Counted from the first letter of the stretch, positions 49,917-60,076 are shown. The stretch: DNA of 64,000 nucleotides from Sphingobacterium corticibacter (GCF_003076635.1 NZ_QDKG01000003.1:186001-250000); one strand, 5' to 3'. Program-made: numbers and translations. The notes: a model not told the origin generated them from the letters alone.

Positions 49917-51251
49917 CTAAACAGCGCCCTGATCCATCATTGCACCAGCGACTTTGATAAATCCGCCGATATTTGCTCCTTTTAAATAGTTGGGGATACT
50001 CGTTTTGCTATCCCCGTATTGGATACAGGTTTCATGAATATTTTGCATGATCTGCTTAAGTCGTTCGTCGACCTCTTCGCGTGACCAAGATTGACCGATC
50101 GAATTTTGTGACATTTCTAAACCAGAAACCGCCACGCCGCCGGCATTGGCCGCTTTTGCTGGCCCAAATAACACGTCATTTTCTTTAAACAAATGAATCG
50201 CTTTGGTCGTAGATGGCATATTAGCACCTTCTGCCACCAATATACATCCTGATTTTATTAAGCGCTCAGCATCTTCGCCATCTAGCTCGTTTTGCGTAGC
50301 ACAAGGAAGCGCAATGTCGCAGGCGAATTGCCAAGGCTTCTCGTCCGCATGAAAAGTAGCCGATGGATATTTGGAGGTGTATTTTTCCAATTCGCGGCCC
50401 AATGTAGCAATATGGGCTAATTTTTCAGCGTCAAAACCGTCTTTATCATGCAGCGTTCCCGAACTATTAGATAGCGTAATTACTTTGGCACCTAATTCGA
50501 TAGATTTTTCTGCGGCATATTGCGCGACGTTGCCGGCACCTGAGATACACACAACTAGTCCGCTAATATCTTTTTTCTGATGCGAAAGCATCTCTTGTAC
50601 AAAATACAAAAGACCATAACCCGTTGCTTCCGGACGAATGTAAGAACCACCCCAAGCCGTATCTTTACCCGTCAGTACACCTGTGAAATGATTGCGCAAA
50701 CGCTTGTACTGACCGAAAAGAAAACCAATCTCACGGCCGCCAACACCAATATCACCAGCAGGTACATCCGTATCCGAGCCGATATGTCGGTGCAGCTCTG
50801 TCATGAAGCTTTGGCAAAAACGCATAATCTCATTGTCCGATTTTCCCTTCGGGTTAAAATCAGAACCGCCCTTGCCGCCGCCCAGTGGCAATCCAGTCAA
50901 GCTATTTTTGAAAACCTGCTCAAACGCCAGAAACTTCAATATACTGAGATTAACCGTCGGGGAGAAGCGCAAGCCGCCTTTGTATGGGCCAATAGCACTG
51001 TTCATCTGTACACGATACCCACGGTTTACTTGTACTTGGTGATTATCATCCAACCACACCACACGAAAACTAACCACGCGTTCGGGTTCTGTAATACGTT
51101 CTACAATTTTCGCCTGCAACCAATCTTGGTGATTTTCTTGCATATAAGGGATCACGTCTTCCATGACCTCATCCACTGCTTGTAAAAATTCTGGCTGGTG
51201 TTGATTTCGTTCCGCAATGCTTTGAAGCATGCTTTCGTAAGTTTCTATCAT
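49917..51251 (-). CDS. gdhA: Glutamate dehydrogenase (NADP-type)
   Basis: This enzyme forms glutamate from 2-oxoglutarate and ammonia. The product has 444 residues, the usual length of hexameric GDH. 'GPYKGGLRFSP' and 'PLGGGKGGSDFNPKGKSD' carry the substrate lysines. 'DVPAGDIGVGGREIGFLFGQYKRLRN' follows, and the dinucleotide fold shows 'CISGAGNVAQYAAEKSIELGAKVITLS' (GxGNVA). 'VAEGANMP' and 'GPAKAANAGGVAVSGLEMSQNS' are also present. The pattern fits NADPH-using, ammonium-assimilating enzymes. It stands alone, divergent from the ECF sigma factor gene. Confidence 0.96.
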   Translation of the reverse strand: MIETYESMLQSIAERNQHQPEFLQAVDEVMEDVIPYMQENHQDWLQAKIVERITEPERVVSFRVVWLDDNHQVQVNRGYRVQMNSAIGPYKGGLRFSPTVNLSILKFLAFEQVFKNSLTGLPLGGGKGGSDFNPKGKSDNEIMRFCQSFMTELHRHIGSDTDVPAGDIGVGGREIGFLFGQYKRLRNHFTGVLTGKDTAWGGSYIRPEATGYGLLYFVQEMLSHQKKDISGLVVCISGAGNVAQYAAEKSIELGAKVITLSNSSGTLHDKDGFDAEKLAHIATLGRELEKYTSKYPSATFHADEKPWQFACDIALPCATQNELDGEDAERLIKSGCILVAEGANMPSTTKAIHLFKENDVLFGPAKAANAGGVAVSGLEMSQNSIGQSWSREEVDERLKQIMQNIHETCIQYGDSKTSIPNYLKGANIGGFIKVAGAMMDQGAV

Positions 51252-51581
51252 CTATAACTTTATTTCTATGTTTTTGATTTGTACGGGAGTGTACACATAG
51301 CATCATAACAATATGCTATATGCAAATTAAGATTTATTCGATAAAAACCGCAAGGATTATCGGTATTAATTTCAAATTTTTAAATAGTTTCACAGCACAT
51401 CTGCCAAAATTTTATTTTCTACCTAATAAAGGCGTAGTAAAGAAAAAATTTAGGGAGAAGGATGTCGTGAGCTACTTTCTTTTTTAATAATTTGATAACA
51501 TAAGCAGCGGATGATCGCCCATCGTTTTTAGATATTTTTGTCCAAAATTCCCAACCCATTAGGGATTTTAGACACATCGGT
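51252..51581. other. Divergent control region between gdhA and the ECF sigma gene
   Basis: These 330 bp have no ORF. They contain a TATTTTTG -7-like box at 51533-51540 for the sigma gene and a weak ATAGCA...TGCTAT inverted repeat at 51297-51319 on the gdhA side. No riboswitch was recognised. Confidence 0.5.
51533..51540 (+). promoter_or_regulatory. TAnnTTTG -7-like box for the sigma gene
   Basis: TATTTTTG lies 41 nt upstream of the ATG at 51582. No TTG at the right -33 distance is visible. Confidence 0.4.
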
Positions 51582-52178
51582 ATGAAAAGCGATTACCTAG
51601 AACAACAAGATGTACAACAACTGGTGTTAGGCGATGTAAGCGCCTTCAACCGTTTGTACGCGCATTACCACAAGCAGGTACACGCGAATATTTTGAAGTT
51701 GGTGCATTCGCCAGAACTGGCCAGTGAGTTGCTCCAAGATGTATTCGTATCCCTCTGGCAGAATCGTTTTAAGTTCGAATCCCGAGAATCCGTTGGCGGT
51801 TGGCTCTTTGTGGTGAGCTATAACAAATCCTTGAATAGCATTCGCCAGAAACTCAAAGAAACCGTCGAGTACGTAGCCGACTATCCACATCTGGCCATCA
51901 TGGCCGATAGCGCCAACGACGATGAAGAACTCAACCGACAGCTAGCACTCATCGATGACGCTATTGAAATACTTCCTGCCCGCAAAAAAGAAGTATTTAA
52001 GCTGTGTCGCTACGAAGGTCGCTCCAAGGCAGATGTCGCAGCCCTGTTGGGCATCAGCCAGCAATCGGTGTCCGACTACCTGAAACAATCCAACAAAGCT
52101 ATCAAGATGCACGTCATGCAGCACTATACATCCTATGTTCCAGAGGTAGTCTTACTGTTCTTTCTGTTGCAATTTTAA
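51582..52178 (+). CDS. ECF sigma factor (Bacteroidetes SusCD-associated type)
   Basis: The product has 198 residues. Region 2 is 'AFNRLYAHYHKQVHANILKLVHSPELASELLQDVFVSLWQNR' (15-65). Region 4 is 'LPARKKEVFKLCRYEGRSKADVAALLGISQQSVSDYLKQSNKAIK' (130-180), with its HTH. The C-terminal tail is hydrophobic ('VPEVVLLFFLLQF'), as in the Bacteroides expansion family. It is held by the FecR-type anti-sigma factor encoded next and drives the SusC/SusD operon when released. Confidence 0.93.
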   Translation: MKSDYLEQQDVQQLVLGDVSAFNRLYAHYHKQVHANILKLVHSPELASELLQDVFVSLWQNRFKFESRESVGGWLFVVSYNKSLNSIRQKLKETVEYVADYPHLAIMADSANDDEELNRQLALIDDAIEILPARKKEVFKLCRYEGRSKADVAALLGISQQSVSDYLKQSNKAIKMHVMQHYTSYVPEVVLLFFLLQF

Positions 52179-52256
52179 ATATTCACTTTACAATTTGTTC
52201 ATCATTACTTAACCTAAATAGGCATCCCCAAAGGGGCAACGTTGGTGTATTTACTC

Positions 52257-53366
52257 ATGATGAAACACCAGATTGGAAAACGTATTACTGCTTTATGGAA
52301 AGGACTGTTGAGCCAGAGAGAGAAAGAAAATCTATTAGCAGATCTAGAGATACACGAAAGTGATCTGAAAAGTGATCTGAAGAAATCTTTTACCGAGGAT
52401 AAGGAGCAAGAACAGGTCAATCTGCTATCCGATCCGGAATATGATGCCATATTGCGCCAAGTACATGCTAAGATTGATGTGCAAGAGCAGAAACCGCGTC
52501 GCATCTTCCAGCCATGGGCAGCTGCCGCAGCTATTTTGCTGCTAATTGGCGCCGCGGGAGTGATCTTCAACTATCAAAATCTGAAAGAGCCAAGTGCTTC
52601 ATTCGCACAAGCGAATGCCCAACCAACAGATACGATCACCGTACGCAATACCACGTCACAGGATCGCATCGCCCGTCTTAAAGATGGTTCTGTGGTCACC
52701 TTATCCGCCGGTGCACAGCTCGCCTACGCTCGTCACTACGGTGAGTCAGATCGCGTACTTCATTTGCAAGGCAAGGCCACATTTGAGGTGGCACACGATA
52801 CGGCTCGTCCATTCGTCGTGTGGACAGATAAGTACAGTACGACCGCATTGGGTACGGTCTTTATGATCGATGCCACATCGAAGCAACAAATTGATATCGC
52901 GCTCTTATCGGGCGAAATCGTGGTGAAGAAAGCAGCTCAAGCTGGTCGCGCCATGGCAGATCAATACCTAGCAGCTGGGGATAAGTTATCCATCGATCGC
53001 CAAAATGAAAGGTTTGTATTCATCCCAGCAAAGCAAATAAAGCCTACCAGTATACCACCAACAGTAGCACCAGAAGTCATACCCGTAGAACCCACCTTGG
53101 AATTTGCTGATGCACCACTACAATCGGTTTTTGAAACCATTGCGGTACGTAAACAAGTCCAAATTAGCACAACAGACTTAGATCTCGACGGATTGACATT
53201 TACTGGTGAGTTTCTAGAATCAGAGTCCGCTGCCGCAATGATTCGGGTGATCTGCCAGATGAACAATTTACACTGCGAAGAAACAACAAATGGCTTGATC
53301 ATCAGTCATAAAAATCTTATAAATCAAACAGTTCCTACCGAAATAAAAAACCAAACAACAAATTAA
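52257..53366 (+). CDS. FecR-type anti-sigma factor with DUF4974
   Basis: From the ATG at 52257 the product has 369 residues. A cytoplasmic N-terminal segment (1-80) binds the sigma factor, and one transmembrane helix follows ('AAAAAILLLIGAAGVIF', about 86-102). The periplasmic FecR domain shows 'RLKDGSVVTLSAGAQLAYARHY', 'GKATFEVAHDTARPFVVWTDKYSTTALGTVF' and 'LLSGEIVVKK'. The C-terminal DUF4974 (STN-like) reads 'LEFADAPLQSVFETIAVRKQVQI...GEFLESESAAAMIRVICQMNNLHCE'. It senses the state of the SusC-type receptor. SusC starts 3 bp after the stop, so sigma, FecR, SusC and SusD sit in one array. Confidence 0.92.
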   Translation: MMKHQIGKRITALWKGLLSQREKENLLADLEIHESDLKSDLKKSFTEDKEQEQVNLLSDPEYDAILRQVHAKIDVQEQKPRRIFQPWAAAAAILLLIGAAGVIFNYQNLKEPSASFAQANAQPTDTITVRNTTSQDRIARLKDGSVVTLSAGAQLAYARHYGESDRVLHLQGKATFEVAHDTARPFVVWTDKYSTTALGTVFMIDATSKQQIDIALLSGEIVVKKAAQAGRAMADQYLAAGDKLSIDRQNERFVFIPAKQIKPTSIPPTVAPEVIPVEPTLEFADAPLQSVFETIAVRKQVQISTTDLDLDGLTFTGEFLESESAAAMIRVICQMNNLHCEETTNGLIISHKNLINQTVPTEIKNQTTN

Positions 53367-53369
53367 TAG

Positions 53370-56300
53370 ATGAAAAAGAGAAGCATTTTTAGAAATGTTC
53401 GGCTAGCTATGAGTGGAGTTGCATTCTTCCTCGCTGCCAATGCTTGGGCACAATCTACCGGCCAACTACGCGGTACGATTATGGACAATACGGGCACGTA
53501 CATTCCAGGCGCCAATGTGCAACTGGTAGACGCCAGCGGAAAAGCCGTGGCTCAGGTATCTACCGATGCCAAAGGTATGTTCGTCTTGGAAGGCGTGAAC
53601 GCTACAACGCAATACCGCATTCGCGTGAGTATGGTGGGCTACCAATCGTATGAGATGGCGACCAAAGCGTTGAATGCAGGCGAGAGCAGCTCTATGTTGA
53701 TCCGTTTAGAGCAACAACAATCCGAATTGGATGAGATTGTCGTGGTTGGTTACGGTCAGCAGCGTCGTGGTGATTTGACCACAGCCGTAAGTTCTTTGCC
53801 CAACGTTGCCGCTCAAGTCAATCGTCCGCTCAGCAATATCGCGGATATGATGCAGGGCAATGTGGCGGGTCTTACCGTCATGTCGCCAGGAGGTGATCCC
53901 AGCGCCAATCCAAAAGTAATGGTGCGGGGTATGGGTACGCTAAATGCAGAGGAGCCATTGTATGTAGTTGATGGAATGCCATATTACGGCGGCCCGATCA
54001 ACCCGAATGATATTGAGAAAGTAGATATCTTAAAAGATGCGGCTGCTGCCGCAATTTATGGTGCGCAAGCATCTTCTGGTGTGATCGTGATTACCACGAA
54101 AAGTGGTAAATCTGGTGCGCCAAGATTGAATGTAGATCTTTACCGCGGCTGGCAAACAGCAAGCAACCTACCAACAGCGCTCAACGCAGAACAGTATTCG
54201 CAAGCCTACAATCAAGCATATGCTACTAGCGGCTTGAACTTGCAAGCGGGGCACGATGCGCAGCAAAACCCTTGGGGACAAGTAACGCGTACTAACTGGA
54301 TGGACGAAATCTTCCAAACCGGAAATATCTTAAATGCCAATGCGCAGATCTCTGGTGGTGGCGAAAAGTCTACGTATAGCAGCTCATTCGGTTACCACGA
54401 TCGCGAAGGGATGTTGCTAAACACCGGTTACAAGCGTTTTGCGTACCGTTTGAAATCCGAGTTCCAGTTGCATGATCGCGTCACCGTAGGACAAAACTTC
54501 TACGTGAACCAAACCACGACACGTGGTACAAACACGACCAGTAGCTATAGCGGTGCTATTATCAATGCGATTTATATGAATCCTGCCGCACCGGTTTATG
54601 ATGAAGCAGGCAACTTCCACGGGACCGTACCAAGCGATTTGTCTGGTTTCTCTAGTATCTATGGTGACACCTACAATCCAGTAGCCTTGTTATTGCGACC
54701 TACGGTCAATAACCCAACCTTAAACCTGAACGGAAATGCTTTCGTGAAAGTGGATATCCTAGATGGATTGACCTTCAAATCCAACTTTGGATTGAACATG
54801 AGACGCTATTCGTTGAAACGTTTTGATCCAAAAATTCCAGAAATCGGGCGGGCTAACTTAAATAACTATTTGACGCACGAAGAATCCAAAGAAGACCGTT
54901 GGATCTGGGATCAGCAGTTGAACTACACCAAAAGCTTTGGTGATCACAACTTAGATGTGGTAGCGGTATATTCTGCGCAGAAAACGCGTTACGAGCAGTT
55001 CTACGTACAAGGAATGGGCTTTGAGCGTGAGGATGATTGGTATCAGTACATCGGTAACGCTGCATCATTGCCAACATTGCCTACCAGTGCCGTTTGGGAA
55101 GATGCCCTGACTTCGGCCATTGCGCGTGTAAACTACAACTATGCCAACCGCTATTTCATCGGAGCTAGTATTCGTAAAGATCGCACCTCTCGTTTGTCGT
55201 CGCAAAATCGCTCAGATGTATTCCCATCTGTATCGGGTGCGTGGAAAATCTCTTCCGAACCTTTCTTCAACAGTTCCATCATCAATGACTTAAAAGTGAG
55301 AGCATCATGGGGACAGATTGGTAACATTCAATCGGTAGATCGCTATGCGTTCAACATTCCATTGTCTACAGGTACGCTGACGCCAATAGGAGCAGATGGG
55401 CAGTTGGTTCGTCACTTTGCGGTGAACAAGCAATTTAATCCAAACTTGTTGTGGGAGACTTCCCAATCATTCGACATTGGTCTAGATATGACCATCATGG
55501 ATAAGATTACCGTAGCAGCTGATTACTACGAAAAGAAAACCTTGGGTATGGTATACACCAATGATGCCAATCCACATGCTGGTTTCGCTCAAGGACCAAC
55601 TTCTAACATTGGTGATATCTTAAACAAAGGATTTGAAGGATCGGTGCGTTATAACGATACTTTTGGTGAATGGCGCGTAGGCATGCAAACCAACATTAGT
55701 GTCAACACCAACAAAGTGCTGAACCTCGATGGTTACTTCAACGACTTTATCCAGCATGGTGATAATGTGCGTGGTGTGGTCTTGCCATACCGCTCTACAC
55801 CGGGACAGCGTTTGTATTCTTACTACTTGATCCCAAGTGCCGGTATCTTTAATTCACAAGCCGAAGTAGATGCACATGCCGTGAATGGTCAGCTGATTCA
55901 GCCGCAGGCTCGCCCAGGCGATCTACGTTTTGTAGATACCAACGGTGATGGACGTATCAACGATGATGATCGCGTATACATGGGCAGCGCTATTCCTAAG
56001 TTCACCTATGGTTTCTCTTTCAACGTAGATTACAAGCGTTTTGATTTGAACGTGTTGACTTACGGTGTATCGGGCTCGAAGATTTTCAACGGATATAAAT
56101 ATACCGCGTACAATGCAGCCTCAAACGGTTACAACTTAGATAGCCGTGTGTTAGGTGCTTGGACACCACAAAATACCAATAGCGATATTCCAATTCTTTC
56201 CCGTCAGGATCCGAACAATAACTTCGGTACAGCATCCGACTGGTACTTAGAAAGTGGCGATTACTTCCGTATCAAAAACATCACGCTAGGTTATACCTTG

Positions 56301-56462
56301 CCATTAGGCAAATTCCAATCGCGCGTGTACATCGCGGCGGAAAATCCATTCACATTTACCTCGTATACGGGTATCGATCCAGAAGTAGGCAGCGTAGGAT
56401 TGGATGTGGCTAACTACCCATTAGCGAAAACCTACACCGTTGGATTAAATGTTAACTTTTAA
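53370..56462 (+). CDS. SusC/RagA-type TonB-linked outer-membrane transporter
   Basis: The product has 1030 residues. The signal peptide is 'SGVAFFLAANAWAQ'. The carboxypeptidase-like regulatory domain ('GQLRGTIMDNTGTYIPGANVQLVDASGKAV', about 30-115) is followed by the TonB-box-like 'LDEIVVVGYGQQRRGDLTTAVSSL'. The plug has 'LYVVDGMPY' and 'DIEKVDILKDAAAAAIYGAQASSGVIVITTK', the SusC signature. A barrel of about 22 strands ends in 'YTVGLNVNF'. There is no N-terminal STN domain, so signalling to FecR must use another contact. It pairs with the SusD lipoprotein to import an oligomeric substrate. Confidence 0.95.
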   Translation: MKKRSIFRNVRLAMSGVAFFLAANAWAQSTGQLRGTIMDNTGTYIPGANVQLVDASGKAVAQVSTDAKGMFVLEGVNATTQYRIRVSMVGYQSYEMATKALNAGESSSMLIRLEQQQSELDEIVVVGYGQQRRGDLTTAVSSLPNVAAQVNRPLSNIADMMQGNVAGLTVMSPGGDPSANPKVMVRGMGTLNAEEPLYVVDGMPYYGGPINPNDIEKVDILKDAAAAAIYGAQASSGVIVITTKSGKSGAPRLNVDLYRGWQTASNLPTALNAEQYSQAYNQAYATSGLNLQAGHDAQQNPWGQVTRTNWMDEIFQTGNILNANAQISGGGEKSTYSSSFGYHDREGMLLNTGYKRFAYRLKSEFQLHDRVTVGQNFYVNQTTTRGTNTTSSYSGAIINAIYMNPAAPVYDEAGNFHGTVPSDLSGFSSIYGDTYNPVALLLRPTVNNPTLNLNGNAFVKVDILDGLTFKSNFGLNMRRYSLKRFDPKIPEIGRANLNNYLTHEESKEDRWIWDQQLNYTKSFGDHNLDVVAVYSAQKTRYEQFYVQGMGFEREDDWYQYIGNAASLPTLPTSAVWEDALTSAIARVNYNYANRYFIGASIRKDRTSRLSSQNRSDVFPSVSGAWKISSEPFFNSSIINDLKVRASWGQIGNIQSVDRYAFNIPLSTGTLTPIGADGQLVRHFAVNKQFNPNLLWETSQSFDIGLDMTIMDKITVAADYYEKKTLGMVYTNDANPHAGFAQGPTSNIGDILNKGFEGSVRYNDTFGEWRVGMQTNISVNTNKVLNLDGYFNDFIQHGDNVRGVVLPYRSTPGQRLYSYYLIPSAGIFNSQAEVDAHAVNGQLIQPQARPGDLRFVDTNGDGRINDDDRVYMGSAIPKFTYGFSFNVDYKRFDLNVLTYGVSGSKIFNGYKYTAYNAASNGYNLDSRVLGAWTPQNTNSDIPILSRQDPNNNFGTASDWYLESGDYFRIKNITLGYTLPLGKFQSRVYIAAENPFTFTSYTGIDPEVGSVGLDVANYPLAKTYTVGLNVNF

Positions 56463-56480
56463 CCTGTAGAATTACTCATC

Positions 56481-58049
56481 ATGTCATTAAAAATGAATAA
56501 ATATATCGTGTTGGCCTTACTAAGCATGGGCCCTACCGCGCAGTCTTGTTCGACTGACTTTACCGATCTTACCCCAGAAGGTACGATCACCGATGCCAAT
56601 TATTGGAAAACAGAAGCAGACGCTATCTTTGCTTCGAATGGATTGTACGAGCACTTTACCGACGACGCTATGTTTGGCCGCGGATTATTCTGGTACGTCA
56701 ATGCGTCAGACGATATGGTCACTGGACGTACCGATGCGGGTTCGGCTGCTGTGCGCAACTTCACGGCCAATGGTAACGAAAGCCGTGTGAATGCCATGTA
56801 CAAGAAGTTTTACCAAATCATCCAACGGGCCAATACCATTATCAGTAAAGTGCCTGCGATGGAGATTCAAGAAGCGACCAAACAGCGCGTATTAGGCGAA
56901 GCTTACTTCATGCGTGGCTACGCTTACTTCTATTTAGCGCAATACTATGGCGATCAGCGTGCTGGGATTCCGATCGTGACCGAAGAAAACATGCTAGAGA
57001 CTCGTTTTGAGCGTCCGGCACACGTGAGCGAAAACCTCGCTATGATCGAAGCAGATCTTTTGCGTGCCGCAGAGATGTTGCCATTAGTTACTACCTATGG
57101 ATCAAGTGATTTGGGTCGCGCGAGTAAAGATGCGGCTTATGCGTATTTGGCCAAAGCCAATGTGCAATGGGCACGTTACGATGTAGCGAAATGGGCTGAA
57201 GTAGCGAAATACTGTGATCTAGTCACCAACTCAGGTTCTGGTCGCAAACTGATTGATACCGACAATCCTAAGGAAGATTTTGCTAGTGTTTTCTATATCG
57301 CTAATAATTACTCTTCAGAGTACATCTTCTCGGTCGTGTCCAACAAGGTGCGCGGTTCCATCTTGCCAGCAGTCTTGTTTGAAAACACCGGCTATGGTCT
57401 GTACAATGGTTGGGGATATTTTCACCCTACATTAGAATTGTACAATTCTTTTGAAGCTGGAGATGAGCGCAAGAAAGCCACTATTTTGGAGTTCAATGAC
57501 ACGTACACGCTATTTGGTGCGGAGCGCAAATATTATTCATCCAATTCACAAACTGGTTTTCAGTTCAAGAAATACATGGAGCCATTTCGATATCCTATTT
57601 CCCAGCATTTGAATCCGAATGGCGATTACCCGACCTCGGATCTAAATGTTCCTTTGGTACGCTACGCGGATATTTTGTTGATGAAATCGGAAGCTCAAAT
57701 TATGCAAGGGCAGAATGGCGATGCAGGCATTAACCTCGTACGCAATCGTGCTGGTTTAGCGGCCATCACCGGCGCAACAATGGTCGATTTGAAACGCGAA
57801 CGCCGCTCGGAGTTTGCCGGAGAATATACCGACCGTCACTCTGATCTAGTACGTTGGGGCGATGCGCAAGCCGCATATGCTAAGCCCGCAACAGGCAGAC
57901 AGCACGTGACCAAGACTGATCCAGCATCTACTTTCACCACGATCACCGTGTGGCCGGCACGTAACTACAATCCTGCTGTGCACCACGTGTGGCCAATTCC
58001 GCCGCAAGATGTGAGCAATGCAGGCATTGCACAAAATGAAGGCTGGTAA
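56481..58049 (+). CDS. SusD/RagB nutrient-binding lipoprotein
   Basis: The product has 522 residues; the ATG at 56493 ('MNKYIVLALLSMGP') may be the true start. A lipobox lies at 'TAQSC', so the protein is surface-anchored next to SusC. The helical SusD fold is recognised from 'DLTPEGTITDANYWKTEADAIFASNGLYE', 'QRVLGEAYFMRGYAYFYLAQYYGD' (the TPR-like core) and the C-terminal 'LVRNRAGLAAITGA', 'RRSEFAGEYTDRHSDLVRWG' and 'HHVWPIPPQDVSNA'. The ligand is unknown. The gene behind encodes a diesterase-phosphatase fusion, which hints at a phosphorylated substrate. Confidence 0.95.
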   Translation: MSLKMNKYIVLALLSMGPTAQSCSTDFTDLTPEGTITDANYWKTEADAIFASNGLYEHFTDDAMFGRGLFWYVNASDDMVTGRTDAGSAAVRNFTANGNESRVNAMYKKFYQIIQRANTIISKVPAMEIQEATKQRVLGEAYFMRGYAYFYLAQYYGDQRAGIPIVTEENMLETRFERPAHVSENLAMIEADLLRAAEMLPLVTTYGSSDLGRASKDAAYAYLAKANVQWARYDVAKWAEVAKYCDLVTNSGSGRKLIDTDNPKEDFASVFYIANNYSSEYIFSVVSNKVRGSILPAVLFENTGYGLYNGWGYFHPTLELYNSFEAGDERKKATILEFNDTYTLFGAERKYYSSNSQTGFQFKKYMEPFRYPISQHLNPNGDYPTSDLNVPLVRYADILLMKSEAQIMQGQNGDAGINLVRNRAGLAAITGATMVDLKRERRSEFAGEYTDRHSDLVRWGDAQAAYAKPATGRQHVTKTDPASTFTTITVWPARNYNPAVHHVWPIPPQDVSNAGIAQNEGW

Positions 58050-58137
58050 ACAAAATTAGAATCAATAACTTTAAGCTATGCAAACCCGAAAGTTTTACGA
58101 CGTATCGGGTGCGCATAGCTTTTTAAGAATAATACAC

Positions 58138-60054
58138 ATGAGGAAGAATTTTTTGTGGATTGCATTAAGTTGGATTGCGGTAGGTAGTCAACAGCAGTTG
58201 GTGGCGCAAGAAGCGCCCGATATGCGCCAACGCTTCGAGCAATTGATGTTTGCGGATAAAGCCGCTGGGCCGTTAACGGTGTATGGCCACAGTCATAATG
58301 ATTATGAGCAAGCCATCCCATTCTTGACGGCGTATCATGCCGGGATGGAATCCATCGAGGTGGATCTTTACTTGCGTAAGGATAGCCTGTATGCGGCGCA
58401 CGACAAAGAAGATATTCAAGTAGGGCGTACACTGGAGCAATTGTATCTGCAACCCTTGGCAGCATTATACCGCGCCAATAACAATCATCCATTCGCCGAT
58501 GCGAACAAAAATCTACAGCTCTTATTAGATTTCAAAGAAGATTACCAGCGATTGATGCCTGCATTGATCAAGCTATTGCAGCAGTACGACTTTATGTTCG
58601 ACAATCATAAATCGGCGCATCCAGTACGTGTGGTAATTAGTGGCAATATGCCGTCAGCAGAATTATTCTCTCAGTTTCCATCTTGGATCTTGTTTGATGG
58701 TCGACCAAACGTAGACTACACCGAAGCGCAGCGTCAGCATTTGGGGATGATTAGTCAAGATTTGAAGGCTTACAGCCAATGGAATGGCAAAGCTGTTCCG
58801 CCAAAAGCCGAAATGCAAAAGATCATGGAAGATGCGCAACGTGCCAAAGCGTGGGGCATTTCTTTTCGCCTGTGGGGTACAGCAGATAATGTGAATACCT
58901 GGCTGGTACTGGAGAAAATGGGTGTGAGTTGGCTCAATACTGATCATCCAGCGAAGCTGAAAGTATACCTAGACGAGTTGAATGCTTCCCGTTTTCAGCT
59001 TGACAAGCCGTACGAGGTGTATACGCCCAACTACAAAAGTGATGGTACCAACAAAGAAATTCGCAATGTGATTTTGCTCATTGGCGATGGGATGGGATTA
59101 GGCCATCTGCAAACGGCTATAATTGCCAATCGTGGCCAATCCAATATCCACCATATGCGTCATATTGGATTTTCATCGACTACGTCGTATAGCCCAAGCA
59201 ATACCGACTCCGGCGCCGGCGGCACGGCCATCGCGACAGGAACTAAAACCTATAATGGCTACCTGAGCGTAGATACCAACGGAACTGCCTTGCCCGCTAT
59301 TCCAGATCGGATCAGAAGTTTGGGCATGCGTTCCGGAATTATTTCTACCGGCGATGTTTCGGATGCCACACCGGCCTCTTTTTATGCCAAAAATCCCGAT
59401 CGCAATGCTTCGGAAGCCATTTCGCGTACGCTTTTGACGAATGCAACGGTAGATCTATTGATCGGCGGTACGCCCGAACCTTATCGCCTTAAACAGTCGT
59501 ACGAACAATTCAAAAACGAGCTGACCAAAAACGGATTTAGCTTGGTAAATAGTGTGGCGGATTATCAGCAATCCGACGCCGAAAAGATCATTACCTTTTT
59601 GCCAGACTCACTCACACGCCCCGTAAAAGAGGGCAGAGGTGCTGTGCTGTCGCAATTGTTGAACCTCACGATCAATAAACTAGACAAGCGCGACAAAGGT
59701 TTCTTTATCATGGCCGAAAGTGCGCAGATCGACTATGGCGGTCATGCCCGTGATTTGACGTATGTAGCGACCGAAACATTGGATTTCGATCAAGCCGTAG
59801 GAGAGGCCTTGCGCTTCGCGGATGCCGATGGCCATACCTTGGTTTTGGTGACGGCCGACCATGAAACTGGTGCGTTGAGTTTACTGGATGCCGATGCCGC
59901 AACAGGTAGCATTCAAGGAAACTTCGCCTCCAACGATCATAGCAGTATGCTCGTACCCGTGATGGCGTACGGCCCCGGCGCGCAGTCGTTTATTGGTTTC
60001 TATGAGAACACGGAGATATTTCATCGCTTGATGAAATTGTTGGAGAAGCAGTAA
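58138..60054 (+). CDS. Fused glycerophosphodiesterase-like / alkaline phosphatase, exported
   Basis: From the ATG at 58138 the product has 638 residues. The signal peptide is 'LWIALSWIAVGSQQQLVAQ'. The first domain (about 40-300) is a PI-PLC/GDPD-type barrel: 'VYGHSHNDYEQAIPFLTAYHAGMESIEVDLYLRKDSLYAAHD' holds the His, Glu-x-Asp and His sites. The second (about 315-638) is an alkaline phosphatase: 'VILLIGDGMGLGHL' (metal Asp), 'NTDSGAGGTAIATGTKT' (phosphoserine nucleophile), 'AESAQIDYGGHA' and 'TADHETGALS' (metal His). One protein could thus cleave a phosphodiester and then free the phosphate. A start at 58078 is rejected because it would precede the signal peptide with 20 extra residues. It follows susD by 88 bp. 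Confidence 0.9.
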   Translation: MRKNFLWIALSWIAVGSQQQLVAQEAPDMRQRFEQLMFADKAAGPLTVYGHSHNDYEQAIPFLTAYHAGMESIEVDLYLRKDSLYAAHDKEDIQVGRTLEQLYLQPLAALYRANNNHPFADANKNLQLLLDFKEDYQRLMPALIKLLQQYDFMFDNHKSAHPVRVVISGNMPSAELFSQFPSWILFDGRPNVDYTEAQRQHLGMISQDLKAYSQWNGKAVPPKAEMQKIMEDAQRAKAWGISFRLWGTADNVNTWLVLEKMGVSWLNTDHPAKLKVYLDELNASRFQLDKPYEVYTPNYKSDGTNKEIRNVILLIGDGMGLGHLQTAIIANRGQSNIHHMRHIGFSSTTSYSPSNTDSGAGGTAIATGTKTYNGYLSVDTNGTALPAIPDRIRSLGMRSGIISTGDVSDATPASFYAKNPDRNASEAISRTLLTNATVDLLIGGTPEPYRLKQSYEQFKNELTKNGFSLVNSVADYQQSDAEKIITFLPDSLTRPVKEGRGAVLSQLLNLTINKLDKRDKGFFIMAESAQIDYGGHARDLTYVATETLDFDQAVGEALRFADADGHTLVLVTADHETGALSLLDADAATGSIQGNFASNDHSSMLVPVMAYGPGAQSFIGFYENTEIFHRLMKLLEKQ

Positions 60055-60076
60055 TAATAGGCTTTTTTTAATATGC

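Noticed and set aside
50580-51185. 201-codon frame antisense to gdhA
   Set aside because: It lies fully inside gdhA on the other strand; its composition follows the gdhA codons.
58076-58492. 138-codon frame antisense to the diesterase-phosphatase gene
   Set aside because: It overlaps the signal peptide and GDPD-like domain coding region and has no recognisable protein pattern.
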